Source: CAZTXD01 sp964617995
Lineage (GTDB): Bacteria; Actinomycetota; Acidimicrobiia; Spongiisociales; ZC4RG35
Assembly: GCA_964617995.1 (NCBI GenBank)
Contig: CAZTXD010000074.1
Location: 1 to 16,921, forward strand
Reading direction: 5' to 3'
DNA: 16,921 bases
Shown: in pieces, positions 1 through 7,299 of the stretch
How positions within the stretch are numbered: position 1 is the stretch's first letter
How the letters are laid out: each line of letters opens with the position of its first letter
Made by a program: the position numbers and the translations under genes
The notes under the pieces: generated by a model
What the model saw: only the letters and a program-made list of their open reading frames with translations
What the model was told of the DNA's origin: nothing
The model's database searches: none

Positions 1-4
1 ATAG

Positions 5-21
5 CGCGCATTCGATGCGCG
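5..21. promoter_or_regulatory. 7-bp inverted repeat, candidate operator
   Basis: CGCGCAT and ATGCGCG form a perfect 7-bp inverted repeat around a 3-base centre (TCG). It lies just upstream of, and touching, the expected -35 position for the -10 box at 40-45. No T run follows on the plus strand, so it does not look like a terminator for that direction. It could be a repressor site for the 53-2302 operon, or the end of a gene outside the window. This is inferred from symmetry and position only. Confidence 0.3.
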
Positions 22-39
22 AAAACGGGATCGGGGTCG

Positions 40-45
40 CATAAT
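40..45 (+). promoter_or_regulatory. -10 box for a leaderless GTG start (gene at 53)
   Basis: CATAAT, one base from the consensus TATAAT, ends 7 bases before the GTG at 53. This spacing puts the transcription start on or next to the start codon, as in leaderless mRNAs. There is no clear Shine-Dalgarno sequence in the gap (cagggcg). No convincing -35 hexamer is visible 17 bp upstream. Confidence 0.5.
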
Positions 46-52
46 CAGGGCG

Positions 53-1189
53 GTGAGGAAGCCGCTCATCCTGGTGACGATGGTCCTGGCCCTCGTCGGG
101 CTTCCCGTTCCGGTCCTGGCCGTCGAGCGCAACGTGTCTGATGTGGTCCTGGTCGACACCGGCACGGTCATCACCGACGATCTGTATGCCGCCGGGAACC
201 GGGTAGTCGTTCACGGCAGGGTCGCGGGCGATCTCATAGCCTCCGCCTTCGAGGACGTCACCATCACCGGTTCCGTGACCGGAGACGTGATAGCCCTGAG
301 TCCGACCACCACCATCAGCGGCCGCGTCGGTGGGTCGGTACGGATCGTGGGCGGATCGGTGACCGTCGACGGCGAGGTGGGAGGGGACATCGTGACGGTG
401 AGCTGGGAGATGGCCCTCGGCGGCGAGGCGGACGGAGACCTGCTCGTGTGGGCGCGTGAAGGGGCCGTGGGGGGTGCCGTCGGCGGGAACGTCGAGGGTC
501 AGATGAGGCGAATGACACTCGGCGGCTCCGTCGCCGGCAACGTCGACATCACCGTCGGTTCCCTGACCGTCACCGACCGGGCGGCGGTGGGAGGTGATCT
601 CGGCTACCGCTCGGTGCGGCCCTCCGCGGAGATCGAGACGGGCGGCGTCGCCGGAGCGGTCGTGCACCGGACCCCGCTCCCGCCCAATGTCCGTGTCAGG
701 GCGATGCTGCTCCTGTCCAAGCTCGTGCTGTCGCTGTCCGCCGGGGTGGCGGGCCTGGTGGTCATGTGGGCGGCACCCGTCGCCTCGGCGGGCGCCGTCT
801 CGCGTATCAGGGCGTCCTGGGGCAGGGCCTGGCTGCGCGGAGCCGGGATCAGCGTGGTGCCTCTGGCGGTGACGGCCGGGGCCGCCGCCCTGGTGGGACT
901 GGTGCCGCTGGAGGCGGCAGCGCCGGTCTTCGTTGCCATGGTCCCCGTCGTCCTGGCGCTGTTCGGCATGGTCGGGGCTCTGGCGCTGGTGGCACCCGCC
1001 GCCGTGTATCCCTGCCTGGGTGATCCCCGCGCCGGGCGCCGGGCCCCCGTCCGGGCCTACCTCCTCGGCCTGGTAGCAGTCACGGCGGCGGTTCTGGTGC
1101 CGTGGCTGAGCTGGGTCGTGGCGGCGGTGGTCATACCCATCGGCATCGGAGGCTGGCTGGGCGGCGCCGCCGCCGAGTCGGCCGCATGA
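53..1189 (+). CDS. Bactofilin-like polymer-forming protein with signal peptide and C-terminal membrane segments
   Basis: This 378-aa protein starts with a signal peptide (MRKPLILV, hydrophobic to about residue 23, likely cleavage near VLA-VE). Residues 40-190 are short repeats of the type 'V.G.V.GD', which predicts the right-handed beta-helix seen in polymer-forming cytoskeletal (bactofilin) domains. Residues 216-245, 264-285, 288-318 and 335-370 are hydrophobic and should span the membrane. The helix would therefore face outside, unlike cytoplasmic bactofilins. Its role is unknown; surface scaffolding is a guess. The GTG at 53 is chosen because the signal peptide starts there and a -10 box lies 7 bases before it. 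The peptidase gene follows after 18 bases in the same direction, so the two are probably one operon. The fold call is fairly secure, the function is not. Confidence 0.75.
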   Translation: MRKPLILVTMVLALVGLPVPVLAVERNVSDVVLVDTGTVITDDLYAAGNRVVVHGRVAGDLIASAFEDVTITGSVTGDVIALSPTTTISGRVGGSVRIVGGSVTVDGEVGGDIVTVSWEMALGGEADGDLLVWAREGAVGGAVGGNVEGQMRRMTLGGSVAGNVDITVGSLTVTDRAAVGGDLGYRSVRPSAEIETGGVAGAVVHRTPLPPNVRVRAMLLLSKLVLSLSAGVAGLVVMWAAPVASAGAVSRIRASWGRAWLRGAGISVVPLAVTAGAAALVGLVPLEAAAPVFVAMVPVVLALFGMVGALALVAPAAVYPCLGDPRAGRRAPVRAYLLGLVAVTAAVLVPWLSWVVAAVVIPIGIGGWLGGAAAESAA

Positions 1190-1207
1190 GAGACGCGGGA
1201 GCCTGCC

Positions 1208-2302
1208 ATGGGTAACGTGCGCCGTCGTATGCGCCTCCGGGACCTGGGTGTTACCATCGGCCGGTACCCCACCGGCCCCTTCAACGCCATCACCGATGTG
1301 CCCGACCTGTGGGTGGGTCACGCCACGTTGATCTCCGACGATCCGGCGGTGATCCGCACCGGCGTCACCGTGGTCGTCCCCCGCGCCGGCCAGATCTGGG
1401 ATGACTACGCCTTCTGTGGCCGGCACTCCTTCAACGGGAACGGCGAGATGACCGGCCTGCCCTGGATCGACGAATCGGGGATGCTGGGCTCCGTGGTGGC
1501 GTTGACGAACACCCACCAGGTGGGCATGGTTCGTGACGCACTGGTGCGCTACTCGGTGTCGAACGGCTATACCGACGGCTTCGTCCTCCCCGTGGTCGCC
1601 GAGACATACGACGGCTGGCTGTCGGACATCGACGCCTTCCCCCTCACCGAGGGTCACGTTGCCGGTGCGATGGCGGACGCCGGTGGCGGGCCCGTCACCG
1701 AGGGAAACGTCGGTGGCGGTACCGGGATGATCTGTCACGAGTTCAAGGGCGGGATCGGTACGTCCTCGCGACTCGTAGACATCGACGACGTCGTCTATGC
1801 GGTCGGTGTCCTGGTGCAAACGAATTACGGGATCCGCTCGGATCTGAGGATCGACGGTGTTCCGGTGGGCCGTGTTCTGGGAGGCGACCAGGAGCCGAGC
1901 CCGTTTGCCGATGCGGCCGATCGACTGGGCAGGGAGGGCTCGGTGATAATGCTCGTTGCCACCGACGCCCCCCTCCTTCCGGTCCAGTGCCGCCGTCTCG
2001 CTCAGCGGACGGTGGTGGGATTGGCCCGGGTCGGGGGAGGCGGGCGAAACGGCTCCGGCGACCTGGCTCTGGCTCTGGCCACCGGCAATCACCTCCCGGC
2101 AGCCTCGGAGCCGCGGCGGCCCCTGGAGATGATCCGCCATGACCGGCTCAACCCGATGTTCGCCGCCGTCGCCGACGCCACCGAGGAGGCGATCCTCAAT
2201 GCCCTCTGCGCCGCCGACACGATGACCGGCTATCGAGGGAGGACGGCCCATGCCCTTCCCCTGGAGAGGGTGGCGGAGCTGCTCTCTGCCCGGGCCCGGT
2301 GA
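1208..2302 (+). CDS. P1 family peptidase (S58, DmpA-type aminopeptidase)
   Basis: This 364-aa protein matches the DmpA/L-aminopeptidase D-esterase family in length and motifs. Visible landmarks are the N-terminal ITDVPDLWVGHAT block (residues 28-40), the EGNVGGGTGMICHEFKGGIG block (165-184), an NYG motif at 206-208, and NGSGDLALAL (281-290). In this N-terminal-nucleophile family the precursor cuts itself before the serine of GSGD, here between G282 and S283, and S283 becomes the nucleophile. Members remove N-terminal residues from peptides, including D- or beta-amino acids; the substrate here cannot be read from sequence. No signal peptide is seen. The ATG at 1208 has GGGAG 6 bases upstream; M8 is an alternative start. 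It follows the bactofilin-like gene by 18 bases and is likely co-transcribed with it. Confidence 0.9.
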   Translation: MGNVRRRMRLRDLGVTIGRYPTGPFNAITDVPDLWVGHATLISDDPAVIRTGVTVVVPRAGQIWDDYAFCGRHSFNGNGEMTGLPWIDESGMLGSVVALTNTHQVGMVRDALVRYSVSNGYTDGFVLPVVAETYDGWLSDIDAFPLTEGHVAGAMADAGGGPVTEGNVGGGTGMICHEFKGGIGTSSRLVDIDDVVYAVGVLVQTNYGIRSDLRIDGVPVGRVLGGDQEPSPFADAADRLGREGSVIMLVATDAPLLPVQCRRLAQRTVVGLARVGGGGRNGSGDLALALATGNHLPAASEPRRPLEMIRHDRLNPMFAAVADATEEAILNALCAADTMTGYRGRTAHALPLERVAELLSARAR

Positions 2303-2336
2303 GGCGAGCAGGGGCGGCGAGGCGGCGCCCTCGACC

Positions 2337-4184
2337 CTACATGAGGTACCAGTCGAGGAAGCGTTCCAGCCGGCGATAGAAGTGCAGCTGGGGATCCCGA
2401 CGCAAGAACCCGTGCCCCTCGGTGGGGTAGGTGACGTACTCGAAGGTCTTCCCGAGCCGCTCGAGCTCCTTCACGAGCTCCTCGGACTGGCGGGGGTCCA
2501 CCCGCTGGTCCTTCTCACCGTGCGCCACCAGGATCGGTCGTTGCATTCGCTCCAGACGGTGGATGGGTGAGCCGGCCCGATACGCCGCTCGGGCATGGGC
2601 GGGGTGACTCATCATCCGCTCCAGATCCTCGACGCCCACCCGATCGCCTTGCGCCCACGAGGTGAGGATGTCGCAATCCCCGTACTTGGCCACCCCGCAA
2701 GCGAAGCGATGGTCGGGGTCGTCGGTGAGCGACGCCAGCGCCATGTAGCTTCCATACGATGCCCCGAAGATGGCGATCCGATCAGGGTCGACCCATCCCA
2801 GCCCCGCCAGGTAGTCGGCTGCCGCCAGGCAGTCGCGGGTGTCGTCAACCCCCCAAACTCCGTGGTTGGCACGCTCGAAGTCCCGCCCGTAGCTGGTGGA
2901 GCCGCGGAAGTTGACCGCCAGCCACGCATAGCCCTTGTCCAGGAAGTACTGGGCGTACCCGTCCCACTCGTCGCCGTAGTGTGACGTGGGCCCGCCGTGG
3001 GGATACACCACCGCCGGCGCCGGTCCGTCGGTCCGGGCGGGTTGGAGCAGGAACGCGGGGATCTGGAGGCCATCGGCGCCGGGGAAGACGACCTCCGACG
3101 GGGCGACGTGGGGGGCGGCCCTCACCGGGGACGGCGCCTGGTCCCACACCACGCTGCGGGTGCCGTCCGGGGCGACCTTTTCGATACGCGCCGGTGTGGC
3201 GTGGTCCTCATAGATCGCAACCACCGAGCCGTCCGCCAGCCAGCCGGGATCCTGCCAGGTGCCCCCTCCGGCGAGTGTCCTGACGATGCCCTCCTCGGCC
3301 TCGACCACGACCAGGTCGCTTCGGCCGCGGGCGGTCCTGGTCGTCAGGAGCGACGTGTCGTCCATCGACCAGCGCACCGCCCCGAAGTCGCCCTCACCGG
3401 TCGTCAAGCGCCGTCCCGGACCTTCGCCGGCCCAAACGTGCAGTTGGTACCAACCGGGCTCCTCGGAGACATACACGAGCCGGGTGCCGTCCCGGGACCA
3501 TCGAGGCAGGGCGGCGTGGGTTCCCGGTGTGGCCGCCACGACGGTGCGCTTCCCGGAGTCGACATCGACGACGATTATGTCGCTGCGGTTGCGGTCATCC
3601 GGAGGGTGGGAGGTGAACGCGAGTCTCTTACCGTGGGGGTCGGGGTCGGAGGCATCCGCGCCGGGTTCGGTGACCGGACGAAGCCACGGATCACCCATGT
3701 CGACCAGGGCCAGACGGCTGACCTCGGTGACGGTGGGGAGCTGGGTGGCGGTCGTCTCGCGGTCGACTTCGTAGCTCACCACCAGGGTGTGGTCGTCGAG
3801 CCAGCGGGGAGAGCCGGCGACCGCGAGACGGTGGCCGGGGCCGCCGTCTGCGGGAATCAAGCGAACCCAGCCATCCGAGACATAGGCGAGGTGGCGGCCG
3901 TCTGGCGACCAGGCAGGCGGTGTGTCCTCCCAGAAGGCGAGAGGGGGGCGATCCACCGTTAGCTGGCGAGGGGCACCGTCGCCCACATCCATCATCCACA
4001 CGTCGGAGCCCAGATCCCCCCGGTCGACCATGAAGGCCAGGCGGCTGCCGTCGGGAGACACCTGCAGATGGTGAGGTCGTTCCACCGCTGCCACCGCCTC
4101 CAGGCGCCAGTGCGGCGGCGGAGGTAGGTCTTTGCGTTCCTGGCTGGGGGCCAGCCCACCCCAACTGTCCTTGCCGACGGTCAT
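2337..4184 (-). CDS. S9 family peptidase (prolyl oligopeptidase/acylaminoacyl-peptidase type)
   Basis: This 615-aa serine peptidase has an N-terminal beta-propeller with TolB/WD40-like repeats (about residues 25-340; repeated 'W(S)PDG..LAYVS' units) and a C-terminal alpha/beta hydrolase domain (about 360-615). The catalytic triad is readable: S476 in GASYGSYMA, D559 in HGEKD and H591 in EGHGF. The propeller of this family limits access to small peptides, so it probably cleaves oligopeptides or acyl-peptides. No signal peptide is seen, so it is presumably cytoplasmic. The ATG at 4184 has GGGAG at 4196-4192, spaced 7 bases. The start overlaps by four bases (ATGA) the stop of a 45-codon small ORF, so translation may be coupled to it. 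It converges with the S58 peptidase gene (34-base gap). Confidence 0.92.
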   Translation of the reverse strand: MTVGKDSWGGLAPSQERKDLPPPPHWRLEAVAAVERPHHLQVSPDGSRLAFMVDRGDLGSDVWMMDVGDGAPRQLTVDRPPLAFWEDTPPAWSPDGRHLAYVSDGWVRLIPADGGPGHRLAVAGSPRWLDDHTLVVSYEVDRETTATQLPTVTEVSRLALVDMGDPWLRPVTEPGADASDPDPHGKRLAFTSHPPDDRNRSDIIVVDVDSGKRTVVAATPGTHAALPRWSRDGTRLVYVSEEPGWYQLHVWAGEGPGRRLTTGEGDFGAVRWSMDDTSLLTTRTARGRSDLVVVEAEEGIVRTLAGGGTWQDPGWLADGSVVAIYEDHATPARIEKVAPDGTRSVVWDQAPSPVRAAPHVAPSEVVFPGADGLQIPAFLLQPARTDGPAPAVVYPHGGPTSHYGDEWDGYAQYFLDKGYAWLAVNFRGSTSYGRDFERANHGVWGVDDTRDCLAAADYLAGLGWVDPDRIAIFGASYGSYMALASLTDDPDHRFACGVAKYGDCDILTSWAQGDRVGVEDLERMMSHPAHARAAYRAGSPIHRLERMQRPILVAHGEKDQRVDPRQSEELVKELERLGKTFEYVTYPTEGHGFLRRDPQLHFYRRLERFLDWYLM

Positions 4185-4318
4185 CGACGTGCTCCCGGGG
4201 ATCCGTCGAGGAAGGCCCCCTCGATGTCGCGTGCCCGGACCGCGACCCGGATGTCGCCGCCAGGCTCAGGGGGTCTCGTGTCGGGGCCCCACACCACCGG
4301 GATCTCGGGTCTGGTCAC
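4181..4318 (-). CDS. Small leaderless ORF, 45 aa, overlapping the S9 peptidase start
   Basis: A GTG at 4318 opens a 45-aa frame beginning MTRPEIPVVWGPDTR and ending in TGA at 4183-4181. That stop overlaps the ATG of the S9 peptidase (ATGA). A TAGCGT -10 box ends 7 bases before the GTG, the same geometry as other leaderless genes here. Third codon positions are mostly G or C (34 of 44 after the start), as expected for coding DNA in this genome, though still weak evidence at this length. The product is rich in Pro, Arg, Gly and Asp, has no membrane segment, and resembles nothing I recognise. It may be a small protein or a leader whose translation sets expression of the peptidase. It could also be chance. 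Confidence 0.5.
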   Translation of the reverse strand: MTRPEIPVVWGPDTRPPEPGGDIRVAVRARDIEGAFLDGSPGARR

Positions 4319-4325
4319 ATCCAGC

Positions 4326-4331
4326 ACGCTA
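4326..4331 (-). promoter_or_regulatory. -10 box for the small ORF/S9 peptidase unit
   Basis: TAGCGT (TANNNT type) on the minus strand is followed after 7 bases by GTG at 4318. The spacing fits a leaderless transcript. No clear -35 is visible. It is opposed to the TAGCCT box at 4376-4381 on the plus strand, giving two divergent promoters within about 70 bases. Confidence 0.45.
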
Positions 4332-4375
4332 TCAGGTCTGCCCTCTCCCTGAGCGCGCGTCCAACACGGGTGGGC

Positions 4376-4381
4376 TAGCCT
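4376..4381 (+). promoter_or_regulatory. -10 box for leaderless CocE-type hydrolase
   Basis: TAGCCT ends 7 bases before the GTG at 4389, which fits a leaderless transcript beginning at or next to the start codon. No Shine-Dalgarno sequence lies in the gap. The -35 region is GC-rich and not consensus. Confidence 0.5.
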
Positions 4382-4388
4382 CGACGGC

Positions 4389-6347
4389 GTGGAGCACGGG
4401 TATCCCGTTCGCATCGACCGTCGGGTGTTCGTGCCCATGGACGACGGCGTCCGTATCGCCCTCACGACCTACCTCCCGGACGCACCCGGTGACGGTCCCT
4501 TCCCCGCCGTGATCGAGTCGGTTCCCTACCGCAAGGACGATGACTGCACCGCCCGGGACTGGGAGACCTTCAGCCATCTCGCCGCCGGAGGCATCGCCGG
4601 GATCCGTATCGACGTTCGGGGAACCGGCGCCTCGACGGGGGTCATCGCCGACGAGTACGTCGCCCGGGAGCGGGATGACACGCTGGCCATTCTGAGATGG
4701 GCCTCCGAGCAGGAGTGGTGCACCGGCGACCTGGGGATGTGGGGCATCTCATGGGGCGGGTTCTCCGCATTGCAGACGGCCATGCTCCGACCTCCGCAGC
4801 TCAAGGCCATCGCCCCGATGCACGCCACCCACGACCGCTTCGCGTGCGACGTCCACTATCACGGCGGCTCGCTCCATGCCCAAGAGCAGGTCGATTGGCC
4901 GACATCGATGGTCGTCTGCAACGCCCTGCCTCCCGACCCCGACATCTTCGGCGAGGGCTGGTTCGACGTGTGGATGAGTCGGCTGTGTTCCACGCCCCAA
5001 TGGCCGGTGGAATGGCTCCGGCATCAACATCGCGACGACTACTGGTTGCACGGATCACCCTGCGTCGACTACACGGCGATCAGCTGCCCGACGTTGCTGA
5101 TCGGCGGCTGGCTCGATGGCTATGTGGACGGGATGCTGGCCCTCGCCGAGAACCTCACGTGCCCGACCCGCACCGTGATCGGGCCGTGGGGCCACTTCCG
5201 GCCCGCCACCGGAGTGCCCGCACCCACCCTCGACCACTTCGATCTGCTCGCCCGCTGGTTCGGACACCATCTGCGCGGTGACGACAACGAAGTGATGTCC
5301 CTGCCGCCGGTGACGCTGTTCGTGCAGACAGAGCCGACCCGGAAGGTCGACCGAGTGCCGGGCATCTGGCGGGGGGAGGAGTCGTGGCCTCCACCCGACA
5401 TCGGGCGGGTGGAGCTTCTTCTCGCCGATCTCGACCACGATCGCTCGGTGTGGCAAGGCCCCCAATGGGTGGGTTCCCACGCCCCCGCCTGGGATCGGGC
5501 CGGGGTCCAGACCGAGCCTTCCACACTCGACGACGAGGCCGCCCTGACCTTCGCCTGGGGCCCGCTGGTGGAGGACCTGGAGATCCTGGGCGCCCCCGAA
5601 GTCGCGGTGACGGCCGCCACCGACCGCACCGTGGGATTGGTGGCAGCCCGGCTGGTGGCGGTGTCCCCGGAGGGTGAGACGATGATCATCACCCGCGGCA
5701 GTCGCAACCTCACCTTCCCCGATGACCTCTCCCTTCCTGATCCCCCCAAGCCGGGAGAGGCCAGGACGGTGCGATTCGCGCTCATGGCATGTGCCGTCGT
5801 CGTGCCGCGAGAGTGGACGCTGCGACTCGCCCTTGCCGGAGCCGACTTCCCGATAGTGTGGCCGCCGGGCCAGAGATTCACCCTGACGATCGACCCGGCC
5901 GCCTCCACTCTCATCCTCCCGGTGGCTGCCCCCCGCTCCCCGGAACGGCAGCTCGAGCTGCCGGAAGCTCCCACCCGTGAGCGTCCACCCGTGGAGCAGC
6001 TCACCTCTGCCTCCGCCCGAGAGCTGGACAGAGGGACGGCCTATTCGATCGTCCGTCGGATGACGGGCCACTCCGAGCGGCAGCCGACGCGGCGAGACCT
6101 GGTCTACGCCTCCGACCAGGAATGGACGATCCGCGTCGAGGACGAGGATCCCGCCTCCATTCGGGCCCGCTCGGTGGCGGAGATGCGCCTGGAGCGTCCG
6201 GGCTGGTCGGTGACGACCCGGGGGAGCCTCGAGATCAGCGGCGACGCCGACACGTTTCGCCTCAGCATCGAGCTGGCCGCCTCCCTGGACGGAACAGAGG
6301 TCTTCCACCGCCGCTGGGCAGAGGAGATCGCCCGCCGGTGGGTGTGA
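4389..6347 (+). CDS. CocE/NonD family alpha/beta hydrolase (S15-like)
   Basis: This 652-aa protein belongs to the cocaine esterase/X-Pro dipeptidyl-peptidase-like group. Residues 1-270 hold the alpha/beta hydrolase with S121 in GISWGGFSA, D243 in GGWLDGY and H269 in GPWGHF as the likely triad. RIDVRGTGAS (73-82) is also typical. Residues about 310-515 match the C-terminal jelly-roll (galactose-binding-like) domain. A further tail (about 525-652) is present, as in longer members of the group. Members hydrolyse esters or amides; natural substrates are mostly unknown, and the peptidase genes nearby only hint at a peptide or acyl-amino-acid substrate. There is no signal peptide. The GTG at 4389 is chosen for MEHGYPVRIDRRVFVPMDDG, the usual N-terminus, and the adjacent -10 box. 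It converges with the amidase gene with only 5 bases between stops. Confidence 0.9.
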   Translation: MEHGYPVRIDRRVFVPMDDGVRIALTTYLPDAPGDGPFPAVIESVPYRKDDDCTARDWETFSHLAAGGIAGIRIDVRGTGASTGVIADEYVARERDDTLAILRWASEQEWCTGDLGMWGISWGGFSALQTAMLRPPQLKAIAPMHATHDRFACDVHYHGGSLHAQEQVDWPTSMVVCNALPPDPDIFGEGWFDVWMSRLCSTPQWPVEWLRHQHRDDYWLHGSPCVDYTAISCPTLLIGGWLDGYVDGMLALAENLTCPTRTVIGPWGHFRPATGVPAPTLDHFDLLARWFGHHLRGDDNEVMSLPPVTLFVQTEPTRKVDRVPGIWRGEESWPPPDIGRVELLLADLDHDRSVWQGPQWVGSHAPAWDRAGVQTEPSTLDDEAALTFAWGPLVEDLEILGAPEVAVTAATDRTVGLVAARLVAVSPEGETMIITRGSRNLTFPDDLSLPDPPKPGEARTVRFALMACAVVVPREWTLRLALAGADFPIVWPPGQRFTLTIDPAASTLILPVAAPRSPERQLELPEAPTRERPPVEQLTSASARELDRGTAYSIVRRMTGHSERQPTRRDLVYASDQEWTIRVEDEDPASIRARSVAEMRLERPGWSVTTRGSLEISGDADTFRLSIELAASLDGTEVFHRRWAEEIARRWV

Positions 6348-6352
6348 GAGCG

Positions 6353-7229
6353 TCAGCTGGTGGTGGACAGGAAGGCGATCAGGGCCGAGGTGATGGCCGA
6401 GGCGATCTCGAGCTGGACGGAAGGATCGGTGAGGAGGGCGGCGTCGGCAGGGTTGCGCATGTTCCCCGCCTCCAAGAACACCACCGGAACATCCGACAGG
6501 ACCAGACCGCCCAGGTCGTCCCGCTCCGAGAACCCGCCCTCGCCGATGTAATCGGCCACCGGAATGCCGATGACCGCATAGGCGGTGTGAAGCGCCCGGG
6601 CCAGCTCCCCCGATGCGTCGGCGATGTCATCGGTGTACCCGGGGACGCTCACCGGGTGGATGACGTGGAATCCGCGGCCCTCGGGAGGGCCACCATCGGC
6701 ATGGATGGAAATCACGGCGTCGGCACCGGCATCGTTGCCGATCGCCGCCCTCTCGGTGATGCACGGCCCCCAGCCGTCGTCGTCCGAACGGGTGAGAACC
6801 ACCTCGGCGCCCAGGCTCGTGGTCAGGTCGCGGGTGGCCGCGGCCACCTCCCAGTTGAAGCGCGACTCGGTGTAGCCGTCGTCGGTCGAGGTTCCGGTCG
6901 TGTTGCACGGCTTGGTCCCGGTGCCGATGTCGACGAGGCGGTCGATCTCGTCGCGGTGGGCGAAGTTCCGTCCGTTGTGGCCGGGGTCGAGGACGATCGT
7001 GAAACCGCGCAGCGAGGAGTCCCCGGCGATGGTCGTAGTGGCTGATCCGGGAACCGTGGAGGGCGAGGATGTGGTCGTGGGCTCGGTGGGCACGGGAATG
7101 GTGGTGCTGGTTGGGGGGTGGGAGGCGACCGGCGTCGGGCTCGTCGTGGCAATGGTCGTAGACGGAGCGGGTGACGGCGCTCGAGCAGCCGAGCACCAAC
7201 ACACCGGCGACGAGGAGGGGGACTCTCAC
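6353..7229 (-). CDS. N-acetylmuramoyl-L-alanine amidase (Amidase_3), lipoprotein, frameshifted near the 5' end
   Basis: The main frame (7204-6353) encodes a Thr/Pro/Ser-rich linker (about residues 9-60) and an Amidase_3 domain. H76 in DPGHNG, E113 in YTESRFN and H168 in SIHAD would bind zinc, and E245 in FLEAGN is the catalytic Glu. Such enzymes cut the amide bond between muramic acid and the stem peptide of the cell wall. That frame has no sensible start or export signal. A GTG at 7229 in another frame gives MRVPLLVAGVLVLGC, a textbook lipoprotein signal with lipobox LVLGC (Cys codon 7187-7185). It has a -10 box 6 bases upstream. The two halves join if one base is removed between about 7187 and 7175. 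The cause is a sequencing error or a real mutation. Function call secure; intactness uncertain. Confidence 0.85.
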
Positions 7230-7235
7230 CTTCCA

Positions 7236-7241
7236 AGACTA
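7236..7241 (-). promoter_or_regulatory. -10 box for the leaderless amidase lipoprotein start
   Basis: TAGTCT on the minus strand is followed by six bases (tggaag) and then GTG at 7229, which starts the lipoprotein signal peptide. The spacing supports a leaderless transcript and supports 7229 as the true start, despite the frameshift downstream. Confidence 0.5.
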
Positions 7242-7269
7242 ATCGGCGGTGGTCCTCGTCAGGCCGGGG

Positions 7270-7275
7270 TACTCT
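7270..7275 (+). promoter_or_regulatory. Possible -10 box for the racemase-family gene
   Basis: TACTCT fits TANNNT and lies 24 bases before the ATG at 7300, which would give a 5' leader of about 17 bases. The leader has only a weak GGA (7293-7295) as ribosome-binding sequence. No good -35 is visible. This is the weakest of the promoter calls. Confidence 0.25.
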
Positions 7276-7299
7276 CCGGAGCCTCGTGAACGGACAGCG

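Noticed and set aside
2312..2330. GGGCG/CGCCC hairpin between the convergent S58 and S9 genes as a terminator
   Set aside because: The stem is only five pairs with a nine-base loop and neither strand has a T run after it.
7113..7118. Run of six G that could be a phase-variable or error-prone site explaining the amidase frameshift
   Set aside because: The Ser/Thr/Pro linker is already in the amidase frame upstream of this run, so the shift must lie nearer the signal peptide (7187-7175).
7249..7299. Extended start of the racemase-family gene at GTG 7249
   Set aside because: The extra 17 residues have no family similarity, and MRITTEDYHTAGEPF is the usual N-terminus.
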